Below the pieces are notes generated by a model, which was not told the DNA's origin, searched no databases, and saw only the letters and a program-made list of their open reading frames with translations. 64,000 nucleotides of DNA from Siphonodentalium dalli (lineage: Eukaryota; Mollusca; Scaphopoda; Gadilida; Siphonodentaliidae): NCBI GenBank assembly GCA_032622095.1, contig CP136065.1:217662151-217726150 (forward strand). The letters are read 5' to 3'. Shown in pieces: positions 21,884 through 34,600 of the stretch (the first letter of the stretch is position 1; each line of letters begins with the position of its first letter). The position numbers and the translations under genes are program-made.

Positions 21884-22578
21884 GTATGTACAAATTTCCC
21901 AATTATCAGTATTTTGAATGTTGGTGGCTATCTTGTGTTAACATTGTATTATGTTCATTTGCGTTGGTATATTAAATACTCTGGTTGGTCCAACTTGAGC
22001 TCCGGATGCACTGTCAATGGACATATATATTAATGTAATGTATATCGGAAGCACCCCTCCATGCACATTTCTCGTTCAAAACATAGCCTACGTAATTAAT
22101 GGAATGCGAATAAAACATCATATAGATTTATTTTTATCTAGACAATTTGTCAAAACTATAATAAACATAGGCTAAGTAATTGATGGAACACGAATACAAC
22201 ATAATATAGATTTATTGTTGTTATTTTTGGATAATTTATCAAAACTATACTAAAATTTGTTTGGCACATGCCAATGTCCAATATGTTCCATATGATGAAA
22301 TAAACTTGAGGATCAACTTGTATAGAGTTTTAATAATCAATAATTGAATTAATATAACATATAGACTTTAGTAATCGCAGTCGTTTCCACAATCATATAA
22401 CACAGCGAAATAAGAGCCGTAACTCTATATACACATGCTGTTAACAGTAATCGTCGTCACAATTGCTCAATGAGCATAGTGATTGATAAATTAGCAACGA
22501 CATAACTGTTCCCTTACAAGCACAACACACTTATATGCATATCATTCAAATAATAATTATTATCTTGTTTATTCCCAG

Positions 22579-23304
22579 ATGGCTGACGATTCTCTTTACC
22601 CATCAACTCTTCCGTCTACGCCAAGCAAAGAGGGCTTCAACCACCTCATGCTGCGCTTGCTTTCTTCTCCTGGTATAAAATCAACCCTCTCACAGCCAAA
22701 AACAGCCAGATCGAGGTGCATGCTGTCCGAGCTCAAACGAGAACCCTGTGCTTCGTCAACGATGGCAGCTAGTGAGATGTGCCTGTCTGACATTTCACTG
22801 TTCTGTGAGATGAATGATCCTACGGACGACTTCCCTATCAACATGCAACGGAACGGACTTCTACATTCCACTCCACTGCGCATGTCCATGTGTACGTCAT
22901 ACGACAACAACAATCAGCAATACATCAAGCCAGCTTGTAGACACAGATGTGGTTCAATAACTCCCATGGACTTGTCCTACACACTCGCCAAGTATGAAGA
23001 TAACAGTTACAGAGCAGAGTGCCACGATGTGTCGTCCGACGACAAGAGTCCATTAAAACGTGAAGTCATGGGCGGAGAGAATGTGCCTGTTGTGTTGTCA
23101 CGAACCATAAGCAGCATGTCACGCGATCAATGCCATGACGACGAGGATGACCAGTCCACGATTTGCAGTTCCTCCTCCAATGTATCAGCTCGAGAACGAA
23201 TCCATGCCTTCCGTGATATCGTCATCCGACATAAGATGATTCGAAAGGAAAGCAAGATGGTACACCGTGTTCTCAGGAGGTTCAGGAAGATATTCCGCCA
23301 TTGA
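22579..23304 (+). CDS. Unrecognised 241-residue protein, tandem family member 3
   Basis: Third intact copy of the unidentified gene, two residues different from member 2. It has the same layout: Ser/Thr/Pro-rich N-terminus, polar middle with Cys residues, acidic DDEDDQ patch, Ser-rich linker, and basic C-terminal tail ending RRFRKIFRH. Several third-position differences from member 2 leave the residue unchanged, as expected for a translated gene. The start is the ATG immediately after the acceptor. The 3' flank has lost one arm of the downstream hairpin kept by copies 1 and 2. No domain of known function is recognised. Confidence 0.85.
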   Translation: MADDSLYPSTLPSTPSKEGFNHLMLRLLSSPGIKSTLSQPKTARSRCMLSELKREPCASSTMAASEMCLSDISLFCEMNDPTDDFPINMQRNGLLHSTPLRMSMCTSYDNNNQQYIKPACRHRCGSITPMDLSYTLAKYEDNSYRAECHDVSSDDKSPLKREVMGGENVPVVLSRTISSMSRDQCHDDEDDQSTICSSSSNVSARERIHAFRDIVIRHKMIRKESKMVHRVLRRFRKIFRH

Positions 23305-23739
23305 TTTTCAAATTCAAACAGCTAAAACGAGTGCTTTCTACAATAGATGCTGTTCGTGACGTTGACTTGTTAATGCGTAATTTATTATTTAATTAATTGT
23401 TGAATTGTTATTTTATTTGTTGATTGATTGAAGAATAATAATTTATACAATATAAAGAAACGTCAGTTTTAATGAAATACAACACGTCCGACTGAATTTG
23501 GGTGATAATTGGGTAATTTTATAATGTCTAGATCTTTGAACTAATAATCTGAACATTTCCCTCCACTGTCGTCTGATTATATTTCCCGCTCATCCCTCCA
23601 AGTGAATAGACCATTCCTTGATAACTGGGTGGGAGAATCCATTCAGTATAGAAAGGGTTAAATGTTGTGAATAGCGTTTCCCGGTGCTGTTATTTGCAGA
23701 GTTATACGTCCATCGTCCATGTATTACAAAACCGGTGTT

Positions 23740-24913
23740 ACTAAACATCGTCCGGACCACTCCGGACCAGCCCGGACCGTCCCTGCAGAGTATATGGGTG
23801 ATCTTAGTGGCACTATTTGTGGAAACCCACGCACGGACAGGGGTCGCGGCCACACAGAAGTGTCGCTATTAATCGTCAAAATGTCGCCATCGGCGAATAT
23901 GATCGCTGTGAATGAAACTAACAGCCCGGACCGCCCCTGTGGTGTCTAGGGGTGATTTTAGTGACCATAACGTGCGGGGTGTGTCATAGAAAGCCATCGA
24001 TACACGCACGGTGCTCACGGCCGAAGAGAAGTGGCGATATTAACCCATAATTTGCCAGATTCAGCCAGAATTACTATATTGTGCTCGCAATAACAAGACT
24101 CGCAGCCCGGACCCACGTATCGCCCTCGTACCGCTAATAACTCCATACATATATGTACGGAACTACCGTCGACTGCATTCACGAAGAAACAAGGGCGAAT
24201 CTCCCAACAAAGCCTTGCAATTAACCCCCGCCGTCGCCGAATATGTTTACCGCTAACGAAGCTAACAGCCCGGACCAGCCCGCCCCTGTGGCGTCTAGGG
24301 TGATTTTAGTGGCCATATCATTCACTTGGTATCATGGAAACCCATATACGCACGGACGGTGGTAACGGCCAAACAGAAGTGCCTATATTAACCCCTAACT
24401 TCGGCGACGGTGGCACTTTTGGGTTAATTGCCATGCTTTGATGGACCCTTCTTTATTCGTGAATGTAGTCGACGGTAGTTCCGCAACATATTTGTAAGGA
24501 GTTATTAGCTGTACGAATGCGATACGGGGGTCAGGACTGCGATTCTTGTTATTTCGGGCATAATAATATAATACTGACCGAATCTGAAAAGTTTATGGGT
24601 TAATATCGGCACTTCTTTTCGGCCGTGACCACCGTGTGTGTGTATCGATGGCTTTCTAGGACACTCCACACGGTTATGACCACTAAAATCACCCCTAGAC
24701 GCAACAGGACTATCCGAGCTGTTAGCTTCATTCACGACGAATATATTTGCCGATGGCGGCATTTTGATGGTTAATAGCGACACTTCTGTGTGACATCGAC
24801 TCCTGTCCGTGCGTGAGTGGGTTTCCGTGACACTCCTGCACATATATTGCCACTAAAACCATCACTATAATCCACAGGGGCGGTCCTGGCTGGTCCGGGC
24901 GGTGTTTAAACAA
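23740..24913. repeat. Foldback element with arms of about 500 bp
   Basis: The left arm (23740-24250) and right arm (24395-24913) are inverted relatives. For example GGACCGCCCCTG-type, GGGTGATTTTAGTGGC and CGTCGACTRCATTC blocks on the left reappear complemented in reverse order on the right. Arms are built of sub-blocks that repeat within an arm. Termini are ACTAAACATCG and complemented TTTAAACACCG. Non-coding. Confidence 0.8.
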
Positions 24914-25380
24914 CTAGCCGATTTTAAAAGTGTTTGACGGCCCACACTAACTTAGTAAAGTTACATTCAGGTCTGGTTCGGGGGAGGTGAGCAAGAGGCC
25001 GACAAATACATTATATTTACGTACGTTCTTTCATTGGAAAGAATTGGAGCGTTTGCGTTTGCACAGACTGCACGAAACACATTTTGGTATACGTTGATTA
25101 ACATATTAGGCATTGAAACTTATATCTTTCTCTACAGCACGAATACTGATATATTCATTGCCTACTGATTAACAATGTGTATGGTTATTATCCAAAGTCC
25201 CATCTCCACCCAAGCCACCCACACCACCGGCAGCCTATATATACAAGAAAAACGTTCTCAGAAATGGTAACGCCACCAAGATCATATTATTAGCCATAAA
25301 TATAAATTATAATAATATGATCGTACGTGACACGTAATGGAGCAACCACCAAGTTGATCATTAAGTTCAATGTTACAATA
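24914..25380. other. Unique stretch without recognised feature
   Basis: No coding frame, repeat or RNA gene was recognised. Short simple stretches only (for example CACCCAAGCCACCCACACCACC near 25210). Confidence 0.5.
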
Positions 25381-25384
25381 ATTA

Positions 25385-25935
25385 TAGGATGTTCCGTACA
25401 GGGTACTTCATGTGCTACACCACTCGGAGAAATTTCTGTGTCGTCACACAAATACCATGCTAGAACTTGGATTGATATATTCGTAATCGTATAGTCACCA
25501 ATAGCCGGGTTACCACCGTAGTAACGGACATTGCCCATATAGTGAACTATTCAAACCCAGCATTAAAATCATGGTTATGATCAGTCCAAACATATGAGTA
25601 AAGTTCGAACATAAGATAATAGCTGAGAACCTGGTGTGAATTGAACTGTGGTGGGGCCTCAAGCATATCTACCCCTGCACGTCAGAACAAAATTATGCCA
25701 TGAAATGGCATAATTAGCTTGAGGATGGAAGTGAACCATCATCCCACAGCGAAATCAACCAGGCCTGTTGGGTTTGAATAGTTCGCTAGATGGGCAATGT
25801 CAGGTACTACGGTAGTAACCCAGCTATTGGTGACTATATACGATTACGAATATATCAATTCAAGTTATAACATGGTATTTTAGTGTGATGACAGACATTT
25901 ATCCGAGTGGTGTAGCACATGTAGTACCCTGTATG
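25385..25935. mobile_element. Inverted-repeat element with nested palindrome
   Basis: Arms of about 165 bp: 25385-25555 and 25770-25935 are reverse complements with mismatches (CTCGGAGAAATTTCTGTG against its inverted relative, TGGTGACTATA, AGTAACGGACATTGCCCAT). The 210-bp centre contains an 11-bp perfect hairpin, AATTATGCCAT / ATGGCATAATT (25691-25715), with a GAA loop. Non-coding; superfamily not determined. Confidence 0.75.
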
Positions 25936-26009
25936 CATATATACATATATATATCACAGCAGAAGTTTCCTTAGAATTAATGGATGGAAATGGAATGCCT
26001 TTAATATTT

Positions 26010-26420
26010 GTATTATTTGAGTCGGACATAGATTACCTTAGCTGCAGGCAATCAATGCAATACATGTAAACTATGTAGAAAAAGAAATTATTGAATGAAG
26101 TGTAGTGAATATGATGCGTCACATTAATATTTGAGTCGGACATAGCTTACCTTACCTGAAGGCAATCAATGCAATAAGTGATGTAGAAACAGAAATTATT
26201 GAATGAAGTGTAATGAATATGAAGCGTCATTTTAATGCAATATCGATTGGGTGGAAGAGAAATGTCACTTTAATAGTTAACGATGATATACATATAGAAT
26301 TATAGATGATCCCCATTGAAGACGATCAATGCAATGAACAGTGTAGAAATGGAGAAAATGTTGCCTGAATGAATCAATGTGTGAACATAAAGTCTCACTT
26401 TAATGAAATATTGAGATGAT
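26010..26420. repeat. Degenerate tandem repeat of about 115 bp, three units
   Basis: Units share GAGTCGGACATAG, GGCAATCAATGCAATA, GTAGAAA and GAATGAAGTGTAATGAATATGA. The first two are close relatives and the third (from about 26310) is strongly diverged. It precedes the large array and may be the 5' part of the same Helitron-like element. Confidence 0.6.
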
Positions 26421-26916
26421 GGAATCAACGATGAATTTGCAATTTCTTTAATGATGAAATTGGTTTACATATACATGTATATGCAGCTGAAAATGTGAAT
26501 TGACTGAAATGTAATTATCAAAGTGTCAATGGCACTGTAGCTAACGTGGAAAGGGAATAATTTCATGTGTTACAGTTAATGGAGCAATTAGGAATGTGGA
26601 AAGTTGAAAGGCCTAGTTATGCAAAGATTAAAATCAAAGATGGCCACGACAGCCATGTTTTATGGCAAATGACCCAAAAAAGACCCCTTCCTATTTACAT
26701 GTCATTGTTAACATCCCTCACAAATTTCATGATGATCCGACAAAAGATACGACATGTAGCCCGTGTCAAAGGATTTAGTTGTGTAAAGAGTAAAATACAA
26801 GATGGCTGGTTTTTTGGTTGAATTTAAAATGAATCTTTTCCCATCTACATGTAATTGTTAACATCCATGACAAATCTCATGATGATTGGACCAAAGATTC
26901 GACTTGTAGCCCTTGA

Positions 26917-29900
26917 CAAAGAATTTAGTCATGCAAAGAGTATAATCCAAGATGGCTGCTGGCGGCCATATTTTTGGCCGAACAACCCCAAAATTACTCG
27001 TTTCCCATCTACATGTCAATTTTAATATCCATGACAAATGTAATGAAAGTGTCAATGACACTGTAGTTCAACTTAGTAGGGGAATGATTTATGTAATGGT
27101 TGACAGTAAATGGAGTAATAGGAAAGGTGCTAATTGAAATGTCTAAGTAAGACTAGATGTACATGTCAATATCAACATTCATGACAGGTTTCATAATGAT
27201 CGGATCAGGGATGTGGTGATTATGGTGTGCCAAAGGATTTATTGATGCAAAGAGTAAATTCTAAAATGGCCAATCTACAGCCTTTACAAATCTCATAATG
27301 ATCTGATCAAAGGTACGACCTGTAGCCTGTGCCAATGGATTTAGTCATGCAGAGAGTAAAATCCAAGATGGCTGCTGGCGGCCATGTTTTTCGGCTGAAC
27401 GACCCCAAAATAACTCGTTTCCCATCTACATGTCATTGTTAACATCCATGACAAATTTCATGAAGTTCCGACCAAAGCTACGACCTGTAGCCCGCACCAA
27501 AGGATTTAGTCATGCAAAGAGTAAAATCCAATATGGCTGCTGGCGGAGATGTTTTTTAGACAAATGACCCCAAAAACACTCGTTCCCATCTACATGTTAA
27601 TATTAACATCCATGATAAATATCATGATGATCAGACGAACAGTACGACCTGTAGCCCGTGCCAATGGATTTAATTTTGAAATCCAAGATGGCCGCCAGTG
27701 GCCGTGTTTTTTGGTCGTATGACCCCAAAATGACTCATTCCCATCTACATGTCAATATCAACATTCATAACAAATTTCATAAATATCAGACCAAAGGTAC
27801 GACCTGTAGCCCGCGCCAAAGGATTTAGTCATGCAAAGAGTAAAATCCAAGATGGCTGCTGGCGGCCATGTTTTTTGACCGAACGACCCCAAAATCACTC
27901 GTTCCCATCTACATGTCATTGTTAACATCCATGACAAATTGCATGAAGTTCTGACCAAAGCTACAACCTGTAGCCCGCGCCAAAGAATTTAGTCATGCAA
28001 AGAGTAAAATCCAAGATGGCTGCTGGCGGCCATGTGTTTTGGCTCAACGACCCCAAAATCACTCGTTCCCATCTACATTTGTACATGTCAATATTAACAT
28101 CCATGACAAATTTCATGATTATCAGACGAACAGTACGACCTGTAGCCCGCGCCATTGGATTGAATTTTGAAATCCAAGATAGCCGCCAGCAGCCATGTTT
28201 TTTGGCCAGATGACCCCAAAATGACTCGTTCCCATCTACATGTCAATATCAACATTCATGACAAATTTAATAAAGATCAGACCAAAGGTACGACGTGTAG
28301 CCCGCGCCAAAGAATTTAGTCATGCAAAGAGTATAATCCAAGATGGCTGCTGGCGGCCATATTTTTGGCCGAACAACCCCAAAATTACTCGTTTCCCATC
28401 TACATGTCAATTTTAATATCCATGACAAATGTAATGAAAGTGTCAATGACACTGTAGTTCAACTTAGTAGGGGAATGATTTATGTAATGGTTGACAGTAA
28501 ATGGAGTAATAGGAAAGGTGCTAATTGAAATGTCTAAGTAAGACTAGATGTACATGTCAATATCAACATTCATGACAGGTTTCATAATGATCGGATCAGG
28601 GATGTGGTGATTATGGTGTGCCAAAGGATTTATTGATGCAAAGAGTAAATTCTAAAATGGCCAATCTACAGCCTTTACAAATCTCATAATGATCTGATCA
28701 AAGGTACGACCTGTAGCCTGTGCCAATGGATTTAGTCATGCAGAGAGTAAAATCCAAGATGGCTGCTGGCGGCCATGTTTTTCGGCTGAACGACCCCAAA
28801 ATAACTCGTTTCCCATCTACATGTCATTGTTAACATCCATGACAAATTTCATGAAGTTCCGACCAAAGCTACGACCTGTAGCCCGCACCAAAGGATTTAG
28901 TCATGCAAAGAGTAAAATCCAATATGGCTGCTGGCGGAGATGTTTTTTAGACAAATGACCCCAAAAACACTCGTTCCCATCTACATGTTAATATTAACAT
29001 CCATGATAAATATCATGATGATCAGACGAACAGTACGACCTGTAGCCCGTGCCAATGGATTTAATTTTGAAATCCAAGATGGCCGCCAGTGGCCGTGTTT
29101 TTTGGTCGTATGACCCCAAAATGACTCATTCCCATCTACATGTCAATATCAACATTCATAACAAATTTCATAAATATCAGACCAAAGGTACGACCTGTAG
29201 CCCGCGCCAAAGGATTTAGTCATGCAAAGAGTAAAATCCAAGATGGCTGCTGGCGGCCATGTTTTTTGACCGAACGACCCCAAAATCACTCGTTCCCATC
29301 TACATGTCATTGTTAACATCCATGACAAATTGCATGAAGTTCTGACCAAAGCTACAACCTGTAGCCCGCGCCAAAGAATTTAGTCATGCAAAGAGTAAAA
29401 TCCAAGATGGCTGCTGGCGGCCATGTGTTTTGGCTCAACGACCCCAAAATCACTCGTTCCCATCTACATTTGTACATGTCAATATTAACATCCATGACAA
29501 ATTTCATGATTATCAGACGAACAGTACGACCTGTAGCCCGCGCCATTGGATTGAATTTTGAAATCCAAGATAGCCGCCAGCAGCCATGTTTTTTGGCCAG
29601 ATGACCCCAAAATGACTCGTTCCCATCTACATGTCAATATCAACATTCATGACAAATTTAATAAAGATCAGACCAAAGGTACGACGTGTAGCCCGCGCCA
29701 AAGAATTTAGTCATGCAAAGAGTATAATCCAAGATGGCTGCTGGCGGCCATATTTTTGGCCGAACAACCCCAAAATTACTCGTTTCCCATCTACATGTCA
29801 ATTTTAATATCCATGACAAATGTAATGAAAGTGTCAATGACACTGTAGTTCAACTTAGTAGGGGAATGATTTATGTAATGGTTGACAGTAAATGGAGTAA

Positions 29901-31089
29901 TAGGAAAGGTGCTAATTGAAATGTCTAAGTAAGACTAGATGTACATGTCAATATCAACATTCATGACAGGTTTCATAATGATCGGATCAGGGATGTGGTG
30001 ATTATGGTGTGCCAAAGGATTTATTGATGCAAAGAGTAAATTCTAAAATGGCCAATCTACAGCCTTTACAAATCTCATAATGATCTGATCAAAGGTACGA
30101 CCTGTAGCCTGTGCCAATGGATTTAGTCATGCAGAGAGTAAAATCCAAGATGGCTGCTGGCGGCCATGTTTTTCGGCTGAACGACCCCAAAATAACTCGT
30201 TTCCCATCTACATGTCATTGTTAACATCCATGACAAATTTCATGAAGTTCCGACCAAAGCTACGACCTGTAGCCCGCACCAAAGGATTTAGTCATGCAAA
30301 GAGTAAAATCCAATATGGCTGCTGGCGGAGATGTTTTTTAGACAAATGACCCCAAAAACACTCGTTCCCATCTACATGTTAATATTAACATCCATGATAA
30401 ATATCATGATGATCAGACGAACAGTACGACCTGTAGCCCGTGCCAATGGATTTAATTTTGAAATCCAAGATGGCCGCCAGTGGCCGTGTTTTTTGGTCGT
30501 ATGACCCCAAAATGACTCATTCCCATCTACATGTCAATATCAACATTCATAACAAATTTCATAAATATCAGACCAAAGGTACGACCTGTAGCCCGCGCCA
30601 AAGGATTTAGTCATGCAAAGAGTAAAATCCAAGATGGCTGCTGGCAGCCATGTTTTTTGACCGAACGACCCCAAAATCACTCGTTCCCATCTACATGTCA
30701 TTGTTAACATCCATGACAAATTGCATGAAGTTCTGACCAAAGCTACAACCTGTAGCCCGCGCCAAAGAATTTAGTCATGCAAAGAGTAAAATCCAAGATG
30801 GCTGCTGGCGGCCATGTGTTTTGGCTCAACGACCCCAAAATCACTCGTTCCCATCTACATTTGTACATGTCAATATTAACATCCATGACAAATTTCATGA
30901 TTATCAGACGAACAGTACGACCTGTAGCCCGCGCCATTGGATTGAATTTTGAAATCCAAGATAGCCGCCAGCAGCCATGTTTTTTGGCCAGATGACCCCA
31001 AAATGACTCGTTCCCATCTACATGTCAATATCAACATTCATGACAAATTTAATAAAGATCAGACCAAAGGTACGACGTGTAGCCCGCGC
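26917..31089 (+). repeat. Higher-order repeat, three copies of 1391 bp
   Basis: Copies 26917-28307, 28308-29698 and 29699-31089 are almost identical. The one difference I noted is GGCAGCCATG near 30640 in copy 3 against GGCGGCCATG. Each comprises several monomers plus the non-monomer segment containing GTGTCAATGACACTGTAG. Small frames recur on both strands with the exact 1391-bp offset; they are by-products of the repeat. Confidence 0.95.
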
Positions 31090-31600
31090 CAAAGGATTTA
31101 GTCATGCAAAGAGTAAAATCCAAGATGGCTGCTGGCGGCCATGTTTTTTGGCCGAACGACCCCAAAATCACTCGTTCCCATCTACATGTCATTGTTAACA
31201 TCCATGACAAATTTCATGAAGTTCTGACCAAAGCTACAACCTGTAGCCCGCAACAAAGAATTTAGTCATGCAAAGAGTAAAATCCAAGATGGCTGCTGGC
31301 GGCCATGATTTTTGGCTGAACGACCCCAAAATCACTCGTTCCCATCTACATGTCAATATTAACATCCATGACAAATTTCATGATAAGACGAACAGCACGA
31401 CCTGTATCCCGCGCCAATGGATTGAATTTTGAAATCCAAGATGGCCACCAGCGGCCATTCGTTCCCATCTACATGTCAAGGTCAACATTCGTGACAAATT
31501 TCATAAAGATCAGACCAAAGGTACAACCTGTAGCCCGCGCCAAAGGAAATTGTTGAGGGACACACGCACACACGGACGACAGACGCCAAACCATGGCAAT

Positions 31601-31630
31601 AGCTCAAACTTACAAAGTAAGTTGAGCTAA
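31601..31630 (+). other. Helitron-like 3' terminal hairpin and CTAA end (element 1)
   Basis: Stem AGCTCAA/TTGAGCT, a bulged A, then CTTAC/GTAAG with an AAA loop, ending in CTAA followed by T. The CTRR end directly after a hairpin is the defining 3' feature of Helitrons. Confidence 0.7.
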
Positions 31631-34600
31631 TAATGATCCGACAAAAGATACGACCTGTGGCCCGTGCTAATGGATTGAATTTTGAAATCCAAGATGACCA
31701 CTGACGGCCATGTTTTTTGGTCAAACGACCCCAAAATGACTCGTTCCCATTTACATTGTACATGTCAATAGCCATGACAAATATCATAATGATCTGACCA
31801 AAGGTACGAACTAGAGCCTGTGCCGAAGGATTTAGTCATGAAAAGAATAAAATCCAAGATGCTCATGACGGCCATGTTTTTTGGTCGAACTACCCCAAAA
31901 TGACTCATTCCCATCAGCCTGTCATTATTAACATCCATGACAAATTTCATGATAATCAGACGAACAGTACGACATGAAGACCACGCCAATCGATTTAATT
32001 TTGAAATCAAAGATGGCTGCCAGCGGCCATGTTTTTTGGCCAAATTACCCCAAAATGACTCATTCCCATCTACATGTCAATGTCAACATTCATGACAAAT
32101 TTCATAATAATCTGACCAAAGTTTGGACCTGTAGCCTGTGCCAAAGGATTTAGTCATGCAAAGAGTAAAATCCAAGATGGCTACTGGTGGCCATATTTTT
32201 TGGCCTAACGACCCCAAAATAACTCGTTGCCATCTACATGTCAATATTAACATCTATGACAAATTTCATGATAATCAGACGAACAGTACGACCTGTAGAC
32301 CGCGCCAATCTATTTAATTTTGAAATCAAAGATGGCTGCCAGCCGCCATGTTTTTTGGCCAAATTACCCCAAAATGACTCATTCCCATCTACATGTCAAC
32401 ATTCATGACAAATTTCATAATAATCTGACCAAAGTTAGTACCTGTAGCCTGTGCCAAAGGATTTAGTCATGCAAAGAGTAAAATCCAAGATGGCTGCTGG
32501 CGGCCATGTCTTTTGACCGAATGACCCCAAAAGGACTCGTTCCCATTTACATGTCAAGATCAACAGCCATGACAAATTTCATGAAGATCCGACCAAAGCT
32601 ACGACCTGTAGCCCGCGCCAAGGATTTAGTCATGCAAAGATTAAAATCCAAGATGCTCATGACGGCCATGTTTTTTGGCCAAACTACCCCAAAATGACTC
32701 GTTCCCATCTGCCTGTCATTATTAACATCCATGACAAATTTCATGATAATCAGACGAACAGTACGACCTGTAGACCGCGCCAATCTATTTAATTTTGAAA
32801 TCAAAGATGGCTGCCAGCGGCCATGTTTTTTAGCCAAATGACCCCAAAATGACTCATTCCCCATCTACATGTCAATGTCAACATTCATGACAAATTTCAT
32901 AATTATCTGACCAAAGTAAGGACCTGTAGCCTGTGCCAAAGGATTTAGTCATGCAAAGAGTAAAATCCAAGATGGCTGCTGGCGGCCATGTCTTTTGGCC
33001 GAATGACCCCAAAAGGACTCGTTCCCATTTACATGTCAAGGTCAACAGCCATGACACATTTCATGAAGATCCGACCAAAGCTACGACCTGTAGCCCGCGC
33101 CAAAGGATTTAGTCATGCAAAGAGTAAAATCCAAGATGGCTACTGGTGGCCATGTTTTTTGGCCTAACGATCCCAAAATAACTCGTTCCCATCTACATGT
33201 CAATATTAACATCTATGACAAATTTCATGATAATCAGACGAACAGTACGACCTGTAGCACGTGCCAATCTATTTAATTTTGAAATCAAAGATGGCTGCCA
33301 GCGGCTATGATTTTGGCCAAATTACCCCAAAATGACTCATTCCCATCTACATGTGAATGTCAACATTCATGACAAATTTCATAATGATCTGACCAAAGTT
33401 AGGACCTGTAGCCTGTGCCAAAGGATTTAGTCATGCAAAGAGTAAAATCCAAGATGGCTGCTGGCGGCCATGTCTTTTGATCGAATGACCCCAAAAGGAC
33501 TCGTTCCCATTTACATGTCAAGGTCAACAGCCATGACAAATTTCATGAAGATCCGACCAAAGCTGCGACCTGTAGCCCGCGCCAAAGGATTTAGTCATGC
33601 AAAGATTAAAATCCAAGATGCTCATGACGGCCATGTTTTTTGGCCAAACTACCCCAAAATGACTCGTTCCCATCTGCCTGTCATTATTAACATCCATGAC
33701 AAATTTCATGATAATCAGACGAACAGTACGACCTGCAGACCGCGCCAATTTAGTTAATTTTGAAACCAAAGATGGCTGCCAGCGGCCATGTTTTTTGGCC
33801 AAATGACCCCAAAATGACTCATTCCCATCTACATGCCAATGTCAACATTCATGACAAATTTCATGATGATCTGACCAAAGTAAGGACCTGTAGCCTGTGC
33901 CAAAGGATTTAGTCATGCAAAGAGTAAAATCCAAGATGGCTGCTGGCGGCCATGTCTTTTGGCCGAATGACCCCAAATGGACTCGTTCCCATTTACATGT
34001 CAAGGTCAACAGCCATGACAAATTTCATGAAGATCCGACCAAAGCTACGACCTGTAGCCCGCGCCAAAGGATATAGTCATGCAAAGAGTAAAATCCAAGA
34101 TGGCTACTGGTGGCCATGTTTTTTGGCCTAACAATCCCAAAATAACTCGTTCCCATCTACATGTCAATATTAACATCTATGACAAATTTCATGATAATCA
34201 GACGAACAGTACGACCTGTAGACTGCGCCAATCTATTTAATTTTGAAATCAAAGATGGCTGCCAAGCGGCTATGCTTTTGGCCAAATTACCCCAAAATGA
34301 CTCATTCCCATCTACATGTCAATGTCAACATTCATGACAAATTTCATAATGATCTGACCAAAGTTAGGACCTGTAGCCTGTGCCAAAGGATTTAGTCATG
34401 CAAAGAGTAAAATCCAAGATGGCTGCTGGCGGCCATGTCTTTTGACCGAACGACCCCAAAAGGACTCGTTCCCATTTACATGTCAAGGTCAACAGCCATG
34501 ACAAATTTCATGAAGATCCGACCAAAGCTACGACCTGTAGCCCGCGCCAAAGGATTTAGTCATGCAAAGATTAAAATCCAAGATGCTCATGACGGCCATG

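Larger units (their letters stand above)
20513..24300. repeat. Segmental duplication unit, copy 3
   Basis: Begins at the position homologous to 16703 of copy 2 (AATAATAATGTGTGTATTTT) and runs through gene copy 3 into the complete foldback element. It is closer to copy 2 than to copy 1 throughout, so the copy 2/3 split is the younger duplication. Confidence 0.9.
26517..31630 (+). mobile_element. Helitron-like element 1: tandem-repeat core and 3' hairpin
   Basis: The core consists of about 161-bp monomers with the landmarks TTTAGTCATGCAAAGAGTAA, CCAAGATGGCTGC, GGCCATGTTTTTTGGCC, CTCGTTCCCATCTACATGTC and CATGACAAATTTCATGA. A non-monomer segment at 26517-26630 (GTCAATGGCACTGTAG) recurs inside the 1391-bp higher-order repeat. 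The 3' end is a hairpin followed by CTAA at 31627-31630. Repeat-cored non-autonomous Helitron-like elements with monomers of similar length are known in bivalves (pearl, HINE types); that link is inference. The 5' end is uncertain and may be as far left as about 25950. No Rep/helicase coding is present. Confidence 0.65.
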
